From NCBI GenBank assembly GCA_017609795.1, contig JAFCDH010000010.1:1-32481 (forward strand): a stretch of 32,481 bases of DNA. Reading direction: 5' to 3'. Shown one piece after another: positions 1 to 8,245 of the stretch (the stretch's first letter is position 1; each line of letters opens with the position of its first letter). This stretch comes from Candidatus Pacearchaeota archaeon. GTDB taxonomy: Archaea > Nanobdellota > Nanobdellia > Pacearchaeales > GW2011-AR1. Under the pieces are notes generated by a model that was not told the DNA's origin, did not search any database, and saw nothing but the letters and a program-made list of their open reading frames with translations. Made by a program: the position numbers and the translations under genes.

Positions 1-182
1 CCACCACTCTCTCTTATTGCATTATTCCTTTCCTGAGCCATATGATATTGCATTCCAACATCTCCTAAAACATGCATTCTATGAATATTAGCAGGAGTAT
101 TTTCTATACATCCATTAACTCCTAAAGCCAAAGCTCCACCTAATAAACATCTTCCTAAATATCCTAATTTATTTGGTTTCAT
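1..182 (-). CDS. Putative lipoprotein, N-terminal part (runs off the left edge)
   Basis: An open frame reads leftward from ATG at 182 and is cut by the window edge after about 60 residues. It begins MKPNKLGYLGRC and continues LLGGALALGVNGC. This is a basic N-terminus, a short hydrophobic stretch, then a cysteine in a lipobox-like setting (VNGC). That pattern suggests an exported, lipid-anchored protein. The mature part visible is hydrophilic and His/Met-containing, and no family is recognised. A TATA-like TTTAAAAAG lies near 210, about 28 bases upstream, which fits a leaderless mRNA. It is the last gene of the minus-strand surface region. It could instead be an ordinary membrane-anchored small protein. 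Confidence 0.6.
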   Translation of the reverse strand, partial: MKPNKLGYLGRCLLGGALALGVNGCIENTPANIHRMHVLGDVGMQYHMAQERNNAIRESG

Positions 183-264
183 CTTGTTTTTATTATTTTA
201 TTTAACTTTTTAAATCTTTCTATTTTGTTACTATTTTATAGTTATATCAATATTATCCCCACCC

Positions 265-388
265 CACATTTTATCAAGCTCAATTAATAAATCATCTGAG
301 TTTTCTTTAAATCTATTTTTTCATCTTCAAGGCTTAATCTTCTCATCTCCATCTTATTATATTTTATAAGATATTGATATTTTTTTTA
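265..388 (-). repeat. Intergenic repeat element, copy 1
   Basis: This is the downstream flank of the 585-residue Cys-rich gene. Read on the minus strand it begins AATATCAATATCTTATAA. It contains GAGAAGATTAAGC and ACTCAGAT-type segments shared with the other copies. The far end is diverged. It fills most of the gap before the lipoprotein gene. Confidence 0.6.
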
Positions 389-2143
389 AACCCCTGCTTT
401 AGCTTTTATCTCACTCATAAAAGCATCTCCAATCTTTTGTTTATCACCATCAATTTTCCATTCAATTCCATCATCTGTATATTTTCCAGCAATATTAACA
501 TAAGCACCACAATCTCCAAGAGAATAGCAAATCTCATTCATTTTTTTAGCATAACTTTGTTCTAAACATTCGCAATTATCTTTACATTTTCTTTTTTCTA
601 ATAATCCTTTTTCATAAGTTACAACACAGACTGAATTTCCTAAAGAACAGATACTTGAAGCATCTCCTTCATCCCAGAATTTTAATCCAGCAGGAACATT
701 TGGAACACAAGCTCCTCCGCCAACCTGCACCCCAGAGCCTTTTTCTTCATCTTTATCATCCCCTCCACCAAAAAGCCCGCCTATAAACTCTCCTGTAATT
801 GGAGCTACTGCTTGTCCTGTAATTCCTCCCTGAAACCCTCCTGTACTTCCTCCACTAAAAACAGGATTAGAACCAGCTCCTGCTTCAGCACTTTCAGTTG
901 TTAATCCAGTAAAATGAGCTCCTTCTAACCAATAACAATCTCTTTTATCAGTATTTAAACAATCATCTTCTTCATCTTGGTCAATACAATCAGTCCATCT
1001 ATTAATTCTGCAAGCAGCTTCTATAAATCCTTCTCCAGCACCAGACTCAATAACTCCTTCATAACAAACTTCGTTTCTAAAATCAGCACAAGGTTCAATT
1101 GTTTCTTCACCTGCAATACAAACATGTCTAAAATGTCTGCTTCCTACTGCATCTGCTCCTTCACCAACATTTCCATCATAAATACACCAGCTTTCTCCAT
1201 TTTTATAATCATTTCCATCTTCAGTATTATAACAATTTAAATCAGTACAATAATAATTACCATAACTTGCACTACCTTTTGAACAAATACTTCCTTTAAA
1301 ATAATCACAATTTCCACAAGTTCTTGAACCAGCGTTTGCATTTTCAACACCATAACCACAACTTTCAGATTTATCAATTACTTTCTTCCAATAAGATTTA
1401 TCATTTATTTTAGAACCATCATAAATGTTAGCTTGATTCCCACAAGTATCTAAAAAATAAACTTCATCTTTTCCTTTAATACAAGCAGTCTTAGTAGAAG
1501 GCCCACAATTAGTTGCTAATTCTTCTGCAGAACATAAATAATCTTTAAAAAATTCAGTATCAGAAGTTTGTCCTTCTACTGTTTGTGATTTTAAACATTC
1601 TCCACGAGTTGTAAATCTACAAGTTCTTTGATAATCAATTTCATAAACACAAGCACCTTCATCTTGTGCAGCAGCAAGTGCAATACATGTTGTTTCATCT
1701 CCAACATCATTTCTAAAATTAGTTTCTAATCCAAATAAGCCAGATAATCTTTTGCATCTAGTTAATGTTACAAAACTTGCTTGAGTTCCTAAAACACAAC
1801 AACCAAGATTACATTGAGGAATATTACATTCTGCATCATCAATCCAAGTCCCATTTCCATCATTACAAACTTTCTGAGGAGTATTTTCCATGCACAATCC
1901 TTCTTGAGAATCATAACAACAACCAGATTTACAAAAACTAGTTGCATCACAAGAAGTTGGAGTTTTTCTAAAACCAGTATTACAATTTTCTTCTAATGTA
2001 TTTTGACACCAAGCACCAGATTGAGTTTTTTCACAACATGCATTTGCTGCAGGCCATGTTTGCTCTTGAGCAAACATAAGAGGAACAATAAGCAAATTAA
2101 ATACAATTATTATTCCTAAATATATTTTTGTTTTATTGACCAT
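386..2143 (-). CDS. Secreted Cys-rich surface protein (short paralogue)
   Basis: A 585-residue exported protein. Residues about 5-25 form a signal peptide ending near MFAQEQ. The body has dozens of cysteines, including paired CC motifs in contexts such as GCCYD and GCCVLG, and a late C-rich block containing NECLEQ-like and CYSLGDCGAYVNIAGKY segments. A Gly/Ser-rich linker (residues about 430-480) contains ITGQAV and ITGEFI. It aligns along its length with the first ~480 residues of the 1162-residue protein at 3874-7362, which shares GLETDFR, DEGAC, VGSRH, EPC-DYRN and SLGDCG-YVNIAG-YTDDG. It lacks that protein's hydrophobic region and C-terminal Ig-like part. It is probably a disulfide-stabilised cell-surface protein. 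The function is unknown and I know of no described family. Confidence 0.85.
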   Translation of the reverse strand: MVNKTKIYLGIIIVFNLLIVPLMFAQEQTWPAANACCEKTQSGAWCQNTLEENCNTGFRKTPTSCDATSFCKSGCCYDSQEGLCMENTPQKVCNDGNGTWIDDAECNIPQCNLGCCVLGTQASFVTLTRCKRLSGLFGLETNFRNDVGDETTCIALAAAQDEGACVYEIDYQRTCRFTTRGECLKSQTVEGQTSDTEFFKDYLCSAEELATNCGPSTKTACIKGKDEVYFLDTCGNQANIYDGSKINDKSYWKKVIDKSESCGYGVENANAGSRTCGNCDYFKGSICSKGSASYGNYYCTDLNCYNTEDGNDYKNGESWCIYDGNVGEGADAVGSRHFRHVCIAGEETIEPCADFRNEVCYEGVIESGAGEGFIEAACRINRWTDCIDQDEEDDCLNTDKRDCYWLEGAHFTGLTTESAEAGAGSNPVFSGGSTGGFQGGITGQAVAPITGEFIGGLFGGGDDKDEEKGSGVQVGGGACVPNVPAGLKFWDEGDASSICSLGNSVCVVTYEKGLLEKRKCKDNCECLEQSYAKKMNEICYSLGDCGAYVNIAGKYTDDGIEWKIDGDKQKIGDAFMSEIKAKAGV

Positions 2144-2204
2144 TTTTTTATATTATAATTTATTTTTTTCTTTATTATATTATTCTTCGGTATTTTAATG
2201 GATG

Positions 2205-2316
2205 TTTATGTTTTATTATCTGAGTAGCTTAAGCTTAATCCCATTTTCTTTAAGTTTTGTTATGAATAGCTTAATCTTCTCAACATTCTCATCCTATGCT
2301 TATAAGATTCTAGTTT
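2205..2316 (-). repeat. Intergenic repeat element, copy 2
   Basis: On the minus strand this contains AGAATCTTATAAGCATAGG followed by GAGAATGTTGAGAAGATTAAG. About 37 bases are nearly identical to copy 3, some 700 bp away. It lies between HepT and the 585-residue Cys-rich gene. Confidence 0.7.
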
Positions 2317-2326
2317 ATATTTTATC

Positions 2327-2674
2327 TTATTTATTTTTTTCTTTATTTATTATTTCTTTTATTTGGATTTTTAGTTTAGGGATATCTTGTTTAATAACAT
2401 CCCAAACAGTTTTAAAATCAACACCAAAATAATAATGAATCATTTTGTCCCTAATTCCTGCAATCCCTTTCCATTCTACATTAGGATATTTTTTTCTAAA
2501 TTCAGAAGGTATATTTTTTATAGCTTCACCAATAATCTCAATTCTCCTTATTGTAGCATCTTTCAAAAGATTATCCTTTTTGAATTTATTTTTTGTTATA
2601 TTGTTCATACTTTTTATTATCTTATCTATTTCATCCCGGATATGGTTGATAAATACTAAAGAATCCCTTTTCAT
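2327..2674 (-). CDS. hepT: HepT-like HEPN toxin (DUF86)
   Basis: A 115-residue, all-helical protein of usual length for the HepT/DUF86 family. It carries the HEPN RNase signature R-x4-H-x-Y as R75-DKMI-H80-Y-Y82, and the family segment IRRIEIIGEA. In characterised pairs HepT is a ribonuclease toxin that the partner nucleotidyltransferase MntA neutralises by AMPylating the tyrosine of this motif. The gene overlaps the MntA gene by four bases (ATGA), so the two are translationally coupled. The pair sits between a pilin-like gene and its Cys-rich neighbour. All catalytic positions look intact. Whether it acts in phage defence or plasmid-like stabilisation cannot be told here. Confidence 0.88.
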   Translation of the reverse strand: MKRDSLVFINHIRDEIDKIIKSMNNITKNKFKKDNLLKDATIRRIEIIGEAIKNIPSEFRKKYPNVEWKGIAGIRDKMIHYYFGVDFKTVWDVIKQDIPKLKIQIKEIINKEKNK

Positions 2675-2964
2675 ATTATTCTTACCTCCTCTGCCAAAAT
2701 TCTTTCTTTTAAATAAGGACTAATCCCATTATATGTTAATAAGTCAACTTTTTTTTGTAAAATCTTTTTAAGAAGCATTTCAAGTTTTACTAAATCAAGT
2801 AAACTAAATCTTTTCCCCTTAACATCAACTAAAATATCAACATCACTATTTTTCTTTTCCTCACCTCTTGCATAACTACCAAATATCCCTGCTTTCTTAA
2901 CTCCATGGTCTTTTAGAGTCTTTACAATTTGTTTTTTTATTTTATTTACATTATTTTTTACCAT
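2671..2964 (-). CDS. mntA: MntA-like minimal nucleotidyltransferase antitoxin
   Basis: A 97-residue protein with the minimal nucleotidyltransferase motif GS-x10-D-x-D: G29-S30, then D41 and D43 in NSDVDILVDV. The family segment IFGSYARGEE is also present. Length and motif match MntA antitoxins, which transfer AMP from ATP to the HEPN partner. It is the first gene of the pair, ending in an ATGA overlap with hepT, which is the usual antitoxin-first order. An intergenic repeat element lies directly upstream, and no separate promoter is obvious apart from AT-rich sequence in that element. Confidence 0.88.
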   Translation of the reverse strand: MVKNNVNKIKKQIVKTLKDHGVKKAGIFGSYARGEEKKNSDVDILVDVKGKRFSLLDLVKLEMLLKKILQKKVDLLTYNGISPYLKERILAEEVRII

Positions 2965-2978
2965 TTTATATTATTTTT

Positions 2979-3063
2979 CTATATCTCTATAATCTTAGAG
3001 CTTTGAAGATGACTTGTATAACTTAATCTTCTCAACATTCTCGTCCTATGCTTATCAGATTCC
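2979..3063 (-). repeat. Intergenic repeat element, copy 3
   Basis: On the minus strand it starts GGAATCTGATAAGCATAGGA and ends near CTCTAAGATTATAGAGATATAG. The ends form an imperfect inverted repeat (GGAATCTGATAAGC against GCTCTAAGATT). The 3' half, with CAAGTCATCTTCAAAGCTC, matches copy 5. Confidence 0.75.
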
Positions 3064-3066
3064 AAA

Positions 3067-3834
3067 TCACCCAATCAATCCAGCAGGTAATGCCAAACTC
3101 CTTGAGGCAAACATAAATTTATTTTCTTCATAATCTCTATCAGTTAAAATATAAATTGTTGTTCCTTCACCTTGTTTTTTCTTTTCAACTTTTAATGAAG
3201 GATAATACATCATATAAGTCATAGTTTCTGAATCCCCATAACGAGCTTCATAATTTGAGATTGAACTTGCAATCATAACCATATCATATAATTTGGAAGA
3301 CACATCTGTTTTAATAGATTTATATGCTTCGGTAGTTTCTTTTGTAATTCTTAAATCAGCATCTATATTAATAATAACATTATTAGGAACTAAAGAATAT
3401 GAAATCTCAGGATTTTTCATAGAAACACTATAACCTTTTCCTTCAAGCGAAGCTTTAACAGAATCAATGCAATTTTTAATTCTAGGATCAGAATATTTTT
3501 TTATCTCTTGTTCAATTGATTGTTTTAACAAAGGTTTTTGCATTATACAAGTTTTATAATATTCTTCTGTATAACACAAATAATCTACTTTATTTCCTTG
3601 ATATAAATAATAATGTTCAGGATCTAAACTCCCTCCCTGAACTTTCAAAATATTAATAGCTTCTTCAACAGGTTCTTGAGCACATTTTTTAATTTGATTT
3701 ACAGGAGTTTCAGGACTAAAAATAGAAAATATATTTTCCTTTCCAGTTAGTAATATCACTAAAACAATTATAATTGCTATTGCAAGTATTATAAATACTG
3801 TTACTTGTGCGCGCTTACTCTTTTTTCCTACCAT
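3067..3834 (-). CDS. Pilin-like membrane protein (paralogue of the one at 8246-9055)
   Basis: A 255-residue protein with a short basic N-terminus and the class III (type IV pilin-like) signal context KSKRAQVTVFIILA, followed by a hydrophobic helix to about residue 30. The extracellular domain has four conserved cysteines in the pattern KKCAQE, YLCYTEEYY, KTCIMQ and KNCIDS. It aligns with the protein at 8246-9055 (shared E-A-IL--GG-L-P, LCY--YY--CI-Q-P-L, PRI-NC). Both end in a similar SLALPAG / SCALPAG sequence. It is transcribed with the 1162-residue Cys-rich gene, about 39 bases downstream of that gene's stop. It is probably processed or anchored at the cell surface; pilin polymerisation is not demonstrated. 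Confidence 0.85.
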   Translation of the reverse strand: MVGKKSKRAQVTVFIILAIAIIIVLVILLTGKENIFSIFSPETPVNQIKKCAQEPVEEAINILKVQGGSLDPEHYYLYQGNKVDYLCYTEEYYKTCIMQKPLLKQSIEQEIKKYSDPRIKNCIDSVKASLEGKGYSVSMKNPEISYSLVPNNVIINIDADLRITKETTEAYKSIKTDVSSKLYDMVMIASSISNYEARYGDSETMTYMMYYPSLKVEKKKQGEGTTIYILTDRDYEENKFMFASRSLALPAGLIG

Positions 3835-3873
3835 CTTTTTATATTTATTTAACTCATCCCTTGTTTATAAATT

Positions 3874-6800
3874 TTAACTAATCAACGAATAACCTTTAAC
3901 TTTTCTTTTACCTCCTTTTTTTCCATATTCATCTTTACATTGGATAATATAAGTTCTTAATTGCCAATTTCCAATATGTTCAATTCCATCTCCACTCATA
4001 ATCTCTGCTTCATCCCAATTAAATTCATCAAATGAATATCTACATTCAGCTTGCTCATCTGTAATAACTTTCATACCACTATCATAATACATTCTTATAA
4101 TTCTAGGTCCTGTACTATCAATCCTTACTCTAAATAAAGTTGAAGTTTCAGCAGTATTTCCAGCAACATCTTCACATCTAATATCAACCTCATATCTTCC
4201 CCTTGTCATTCTATTAAATACTTGATTATGATAATTAGAATCTGTTTCATAAAATCCAATTTCTCCAACTCCAAAGTCATAATAACATTTTGCTTTTCCT
4301 TGTTCAGCACCACCAGAAGTTTTAACTTGTAATTCAACTGTCATAGGTTCAACACCAGAAAAAATCTCAGCATTATTAATTGGTCTAACTTCATCAATCA
4401 TAAGCTCAGAAGCAGATTTTTGCAAAGAGTAAGCATAACTTTCTGTCATTGTATTTTTATTATCAGAAATATCTTGACATTTAATATAAATATCACTATT
4501 CTCATCTAAGTTAGTAAGATTAGTTTCACAAGCCCATCCATATAATCCATAATCTTCTAAATCAGTTTTACAACTCATTTGATTTTCCATTAAATCATAC
4601 CCTCTATCTTCATTACTATATTTACAATTTGAAGGTTCATTAATCCAAATATCTAATTCTTGTTTAGTTTGATTATAACCTATATAACCATTATTTTCAG
4701 GTTCTGTTCTTGCAATTCTTGGAGCAGTTAAATCAGGACCTGGTTCAACACAAGTTCTTATTGTATAACTTGCTGCATTAATAGCTCCATTAATGCTTTT
4801 ACATTTTACATAAAAGTTAATTTCACCTAAAGCTTTTATTTGTTCATCAGTTAAATTATATTGATTTCTAAATGCTTCAGGACTTGGCATAAACATTAGG
4901 TTTGTATGATTTGCTAAATATAAATTACTTCCACCAAAATAATCTGTCATTTGATCATAAGTATGCAAAGGATCTTCACTTATTTTACATTGAGCAGGTT
5001 TATCTGTTTCAATTCCAAATTCAATAGGAGTAAATTCAGGAATACACCCAAGATTATCACTTTCAACTAATCTAAATCCATTTGCACTAATATCATAATA
5101 TTCATAACCTTTTGTCATTGTTCCAAACAAAGGACTTATCCTAGGACTGCTAACATCAGTAGGAGAATTATCAATACATAATTCTTGATCTGTTCCTTTA
5201 TTAATAAACTCACATGTTTGCCCTAAACTTTGACATCTATATTCTGTACATGGAGTTTCAAAAGGATCATTTGCATTACATTTATAACAATTATCCCCAC
5301 CTGTTGGAGCCTGCCATGGCATACATTTAAAATTTACAATTACTTTTTTTGATTTTCCTATTCCTAGGGCGAGCATTGTTATTGCTATTATGATTCCGAT
5401 TATACCTAGAGGTTTTAAAGCAGGAGTTCCCCAAATAGCTAGAGCAGCAACAACTACTCCTCCAGAAACAATCCATGCAGTTGAAGATTTTACTCCAAAC
5501 CCTGTACTTAAAAAATTTTGAACAGACCATATTGCGGCAGCAGTAGCTACTGCATTTCCAAATGCTGTTGTCGCTGTTTTAGTTCCTGTAGCCGCACCAG
5601 CCCCATGAGGTGCACCTGCAGCTGTGATTGCAGAAGAAGCACTTGTGCTAGTCCCAATACTAGGTCCAAGATTACCAATAATTTCTCCAACACCAGTACC
5701 TATATCACCAATAACAGGTAATCCTGCAAGAGTTTTATAAACACCAGACATTAAATCAATTCCTAAAGCTCCTAATCCTGCAACAGCCATTCCAGCAATT
5801 TTTAATTTACTTATTCCTCCACCCTCATATTCAGGATTTTCAGGACTTAACCAAGCTCCTCCACCTAAAAAACTAAGATTCCCAGGCTCAGCAGGGTCTT
5901 GTCCAGGATTATTACGAGCATATTTTCTATATTGTTCACCCCCTATTTTTCCAGCATCAGAACTATATCCATCATCAGTATATTCTCCTGCAATATTTAC
6001 ATAACCCCCACAATCTCCTAAAGAAGTACATAGCTCATTCATTTGTTGTGTAAATATAGATTTTTCACAATCACAATTAGCTACACAGTCCCATCCAACA
6101 AATTTTCTATGTGAAAATCTTTTAACATAAATCACAGTGCATGTTTGGCTTGCCATAGAACATGCCATTTCAGCATTTTTTCCACTTTCTTCACTAGACA
6201 GGTCAAATCCTGCAGGATATTTAGGAACACACATATCAAAATTAAATTTATCAATATTAACTCCTTTAATAATACAATCAGGATTTTCATCACACTCTTC
6301 TCTCATCTTTTCAGTGTTTTCTCTGGTATTATAATCTAAACAACTTCTCCAATTATTAACTCTGCAAGCAGCCTCTGAAAAACTTCCACCCTCATTTAAA
6401 TCAGTTTTAGATTCAACACAAATTTGATTTCTATAATCTTGGCAAGGTTCTATTCTTTCTTCACCCATAAAACAAAGATGTTTTACATGTCTGCTTCCAA
6501 CAACATCTCTTCCATCACCTATTGTTCCATCATATTCACACCAACTCTCTCCATTTCTTTTTCCAATGTCTTCACAATTCACACTTTTACAAGCAGGTTC
6601 TCCTGCAACTAAACCACAATAATTACCAATAAATAAACTACATTCTTCAGCAATATCTTCTTTATTTCCACAAGAATCAAACCAATAAACACTATCTTTT
6701 CCTTCAACACATTCTTTATGGTCTTTAGCAACACAATTAGTTTCTAAACTTTCATCAGAACAAAAAACATCTTTATAAAAATTCCCACCTCTGCCTCTGC

Positions 6801-7362
6801 ATTCTTCACTAGTTATAAACCTACATTCATCATCTAAAATACAAGCACCTTCATCATCTCTTTCAGCTAAAAATATACATTCTATCTCAGTATTAATTTC
6901 AGGCCTAAAATCAGTTTCCAAACCTAAAAATCCTGATTCAACTTCACAATTTCTTTCAGATGTAAAAAAAGCATCATTTCCTAAAACACAACAACCTCTT
7001 GAACATTGGGCAATATTACAAACCTCATTATCAAACCATTGTCCATTACAACTTCTTTTAGGAGTTTTTTCATCACATAATCCTGTTCCTGAACTATAAC
7101 AACAACCTAATTTGCAAAAACTTGTTTCTTCACACATAGTAGGAGCAGATTGAGCTTCTTGTTTACATTCTTCATCTGCAACAAACTGACAAGAACTTCC
7201 ATCATTTGTTTCTTCACAACAAGAATATCCTGGAAGTGTTTGCGCACTAACACTTCCTGTTGCAGAATATACTAAATAACAAAATGCAAAAGTAGATATT
7301 ATTAATATTAAAATCTGAAAATAACTCATCTGCGCTTTTTTACTAAAATATTTTTTTATCAT
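3874..7362 (-). CDS. Giant Cys-rich surface protein with pilin-like N-terminus, multi-helix region and Ig-like domains
   Basis: A 1162-residue protein. The N-terminus FSKKAQMSYFQILILI resembles the class III signal of the neighbouring pilin-like proteins. Residues about 45-480 are Cys-rich and homologous to the 585-residue protein. A hydrophobic, Ala/Gly-rich region (about 520-690) follows, with several potential membrane helices, including VVVAALAIWG and IIGIIIAITMLALGIG. The C-terminal 450 residues contain further Cys pairs and two or three Ig/Big-like segments, marked by DLTAPRIARTEP, NNAEIFSG, GRYEVDIRCEDVAGN and STGPRIIRMYY. A pilin-like gene follows closely. It is probably a scaffold or adhesin at the cell envelope. 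The function is unknown and no named family is recognised. Confidence 0.85.
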   Translation of the reverse strand: MIKKYFSKKAQMSYFQILILIISTFAFCYLVYSATGSVSAQTLPGYSCCEETNDGSSCQFVADEECKQEAQSAPTMCEETSFCKLGCCYSSGTGLCDEKTPKRSCNGQWFDNEVCNIAQCSRGCCVLGNDAFFTSERNCEVESGFLGLETDFRPEINTEIECIFLAERDDEGACILDDECRFITSEECRGRGGNFYKDVFCSDESLETNCVAKDHKECVEGKDSVYWFDSCGNKEDIAEECSLFIGNYCGLVAGEPACKSVNCEDIGKRNGESWCEYDGTIGDGRDVVGSRHVKHLCFMGEERIEPCQDYRNQICVESKTDLNEGGSFSEAACRVNNWRSCLDYNTRENTEKMREECDENPDCIIKGVNIDKFNFDMCVPKYPAGFDLSSEESGKNAEMACSMASQTCTVIYVKRFSHRKFVGWDCVANCDCEKSIFTQQMNELCTSLGDCGGYVNIAGEYTDDGYSSDAGKIGGEQYRKYARNNPGQDPAEPGNLSFLGGGAWLSPENPEYEGGGISKLKIAGMAVAGLGALGIDLMSGVYKTLAGLPVIGDIGTGVGEIIGNLGPSIGTSTSASSAITAAGAPHGAGAATGTKTATTAFGNAVATAAAIWSVQNFLSTGFGVKSSTAWIVSGGVVVAALAIWGTPALKPLGIIGIIIAITMLALGIGKSKKVIVNFKCMPWQAPTGGDNCYKCNANDPFETPCTEYRCQSLGQTCEFINKGTDQELCIDNSPTDVSSPRISPLFGTMTKGYEYYDISANGFRLVESDNLGCIPEFTPIEFGIETDKPAQCKISEDPLHTYDQMTDYFGGSNLYLANHTNLMFMPSPEAFRNQYNLTDEQIKALGEINFYVKCKSINGAINAASYTIRTCVEPGPDLTAPRIARTEPENNGYIGYNQTKQELDIWINEPSNCKYSNEDRGYDLMENQMSCKTDLEDYGLYGWACETNLTNLDENSDIYIKCQDISDNKNTMTESYAYSLQKSASELMIDEVRPINNAEIFSGVEPMTVELQVKTSGGAEQGKAKCYYDFGVGEIGFYETDSNYHNQVFNRMTRGRYEVDIRCEDVAGNTAETSTLFRVRIDSTGPRIIRMYYDSGMKVITDEQAECRYSFDEFNWDEAEIMSGDGIEHIGNWQLRTYIIQCKDEYGKKGGKRKVKGYSLIS

Positions 7363-7378
7363 TTTTTGTTTTTTCTAA

Positions 7379-7457
7379 AATCTTATAAGCACAATCAAGC
7401 TTTATTATCTGAATAGCTTAATCTCAGTAGGGCATCTCGTCCCACGCTTATAAGATT
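7379..7457 (-). repeat. Intergenic repeat element, copy 4 (perfect 12-bp terminal inverted repeats)
   Basis: This is the cleanest copy. It is bounded by AATCTTATAAGC (7379-7390) and its exact reverse complement GCTTATAAGATT (7446-7457). On the minus strand the end nearest the 1162-residue gene places CTTATAAG about 23 bases before its ATG, so it may serve as the TATA box. A stem-loop lies at 7427-7445. Confidence 0.85.
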
Positions 7458-7464
7458 CTAATAT

Positions 7465-8130
7465 TTATTTATTCTCTTCAGCCTCCTTAAAATCTTCTTT
7501 AGTCAATTTAATACAAACATTTACTAATCTAATTAATTCATTACATCTTGAAAAAGGGCTATCTCTTTTTCTTTCAAAATAAGTCCATAGAATTGTTTTA
7601 ATCCCTTTTTTCTTTAATTTTTCAATAACCGGAACAAAATCAGAATCTCCAGAAACTAGTGCAATCCCTTTAACATTATCAGATTCTAAAGGAACACTTG
7701 CCAAATCCATTCCTAAATACATATCAACCCCTTTTTGTTTATAAACAAAAATATTATTAATTTTTAATCTCTGAGTTCTTCCTTCTCTAACAATAATATT
7801 ATCTTTTTTAAATCTAGAAATAAATTTATCATATAATTTCTTTTTTTCATTTTCTTTAATACTAGATTTTTTGCTTTGAAATGGGGGGGCATCATAAAGA
7901 TAAATCTTTTTAACAATACATTTGGTTTTTTTTGCAAGTGTTTCAACAAAATTTCTTACATTATATCTTAAACCTTCATTAAAGAAATGTTTTTTAACCC
8001 TCATTAAATAAGCATTATCAATAAAAACAATAATTTTTAAAAAATCGTCCGGCAACCTCGAAAGATCACCGGGGAGTATCATATTATTATTATCTTTTCC
8101 TTCTTTATAAACTTTTTCATTATATTTCAT
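7465..8130 (-). CDS. NYN-domain ribonuclease (LabA/DUF88-like)
   Basis: A 221-residue PIN-like NYN nuclease. Acidic motifs are in family order: FIDNAYL near residue 38, KGVDMYLGMDLA near 137-146 and VSGDSDFVPVI near 163-172. Those aspartates normally bind the metal for RNA cleavage. Start choice is uncertain: ATG at 8130 gives MKYNEKVYKE, and Met17 (MILPGDLSRLP) is also possible. A run of seven G on the plus strand (C7 in the coding strand, 7883-7889) encodes part of APPF and is unusual in this AT-rich sequence. The gene separates a pilin-like gene from its Cys-rich partner and has repeat elements on both sides. It may be part of RNA turnover or a toxin-like module. Confidence 0.88.
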   Translation of the reverse strand: MKYNEKVYKEGKDNNNMILPGDLSRLPDDFLKIIVFIDNAYLMRVKKHFFNEGLRYNVRNFVETLAKKTKCIVKKIYLYDAPPFQSKKSSIKENEKKKLYDKFISRFKKDNIIVREGRTQRLKINNIFVYKQKGVDMYLGMDLASVPLESDNVKGIALVSGDSDFVPVIEKLKKKGIKTILWTYFERKRDSPFSRCNELIRLVNVCIKLTKEDFKEAEENK

Positions 8131-8142
8131 TTTTTGTTTTTT

Positions 8143-8236
8143 TCTATATCTCTATGAATCTTAGAGCTTTGAAGATGACTTGTATAGCTTAAACTCAGTA
8201 GAACATCTCGTCCTACGCTTATAAGATATTGATATT
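8143..8236 (-). repeat. Intergenic repeat element, copy 5
   Basis: On the minus strand it begins AATATCAATATCTTATAAGC and continues GTAGGACGAGATGTTCTAC. The first ~39 bases are almost identical to copy 6, 11 kb away. It ends CTCTAAGATTCATAGAG just before the NYN gene leader. A G-U-tolerant stem-loop lies at 8198-8216. Confidence 0.85.
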
Positions 8237-8245
8237 ATTTACCCC

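Noticed and set aside
240..352. Possible frameshifted small gene on the minus strand (MEMRRLSLEDEK..., continuing in another frame to DKMWGGDNIDITIK)
   Set aside because: The segments GAGAAGATTAAGC and ACTCAGAT that make it up are shared with the non-coding intergenic repeat elements, so the open frames are likely chance.
977..1240. Plus-strand open frames across the Cys-rich genes
   Set aside because: They are antisense shadows rich in Ser, Ile and Phe, a result of the AT-rich and Cys-rich coding on the other strand.
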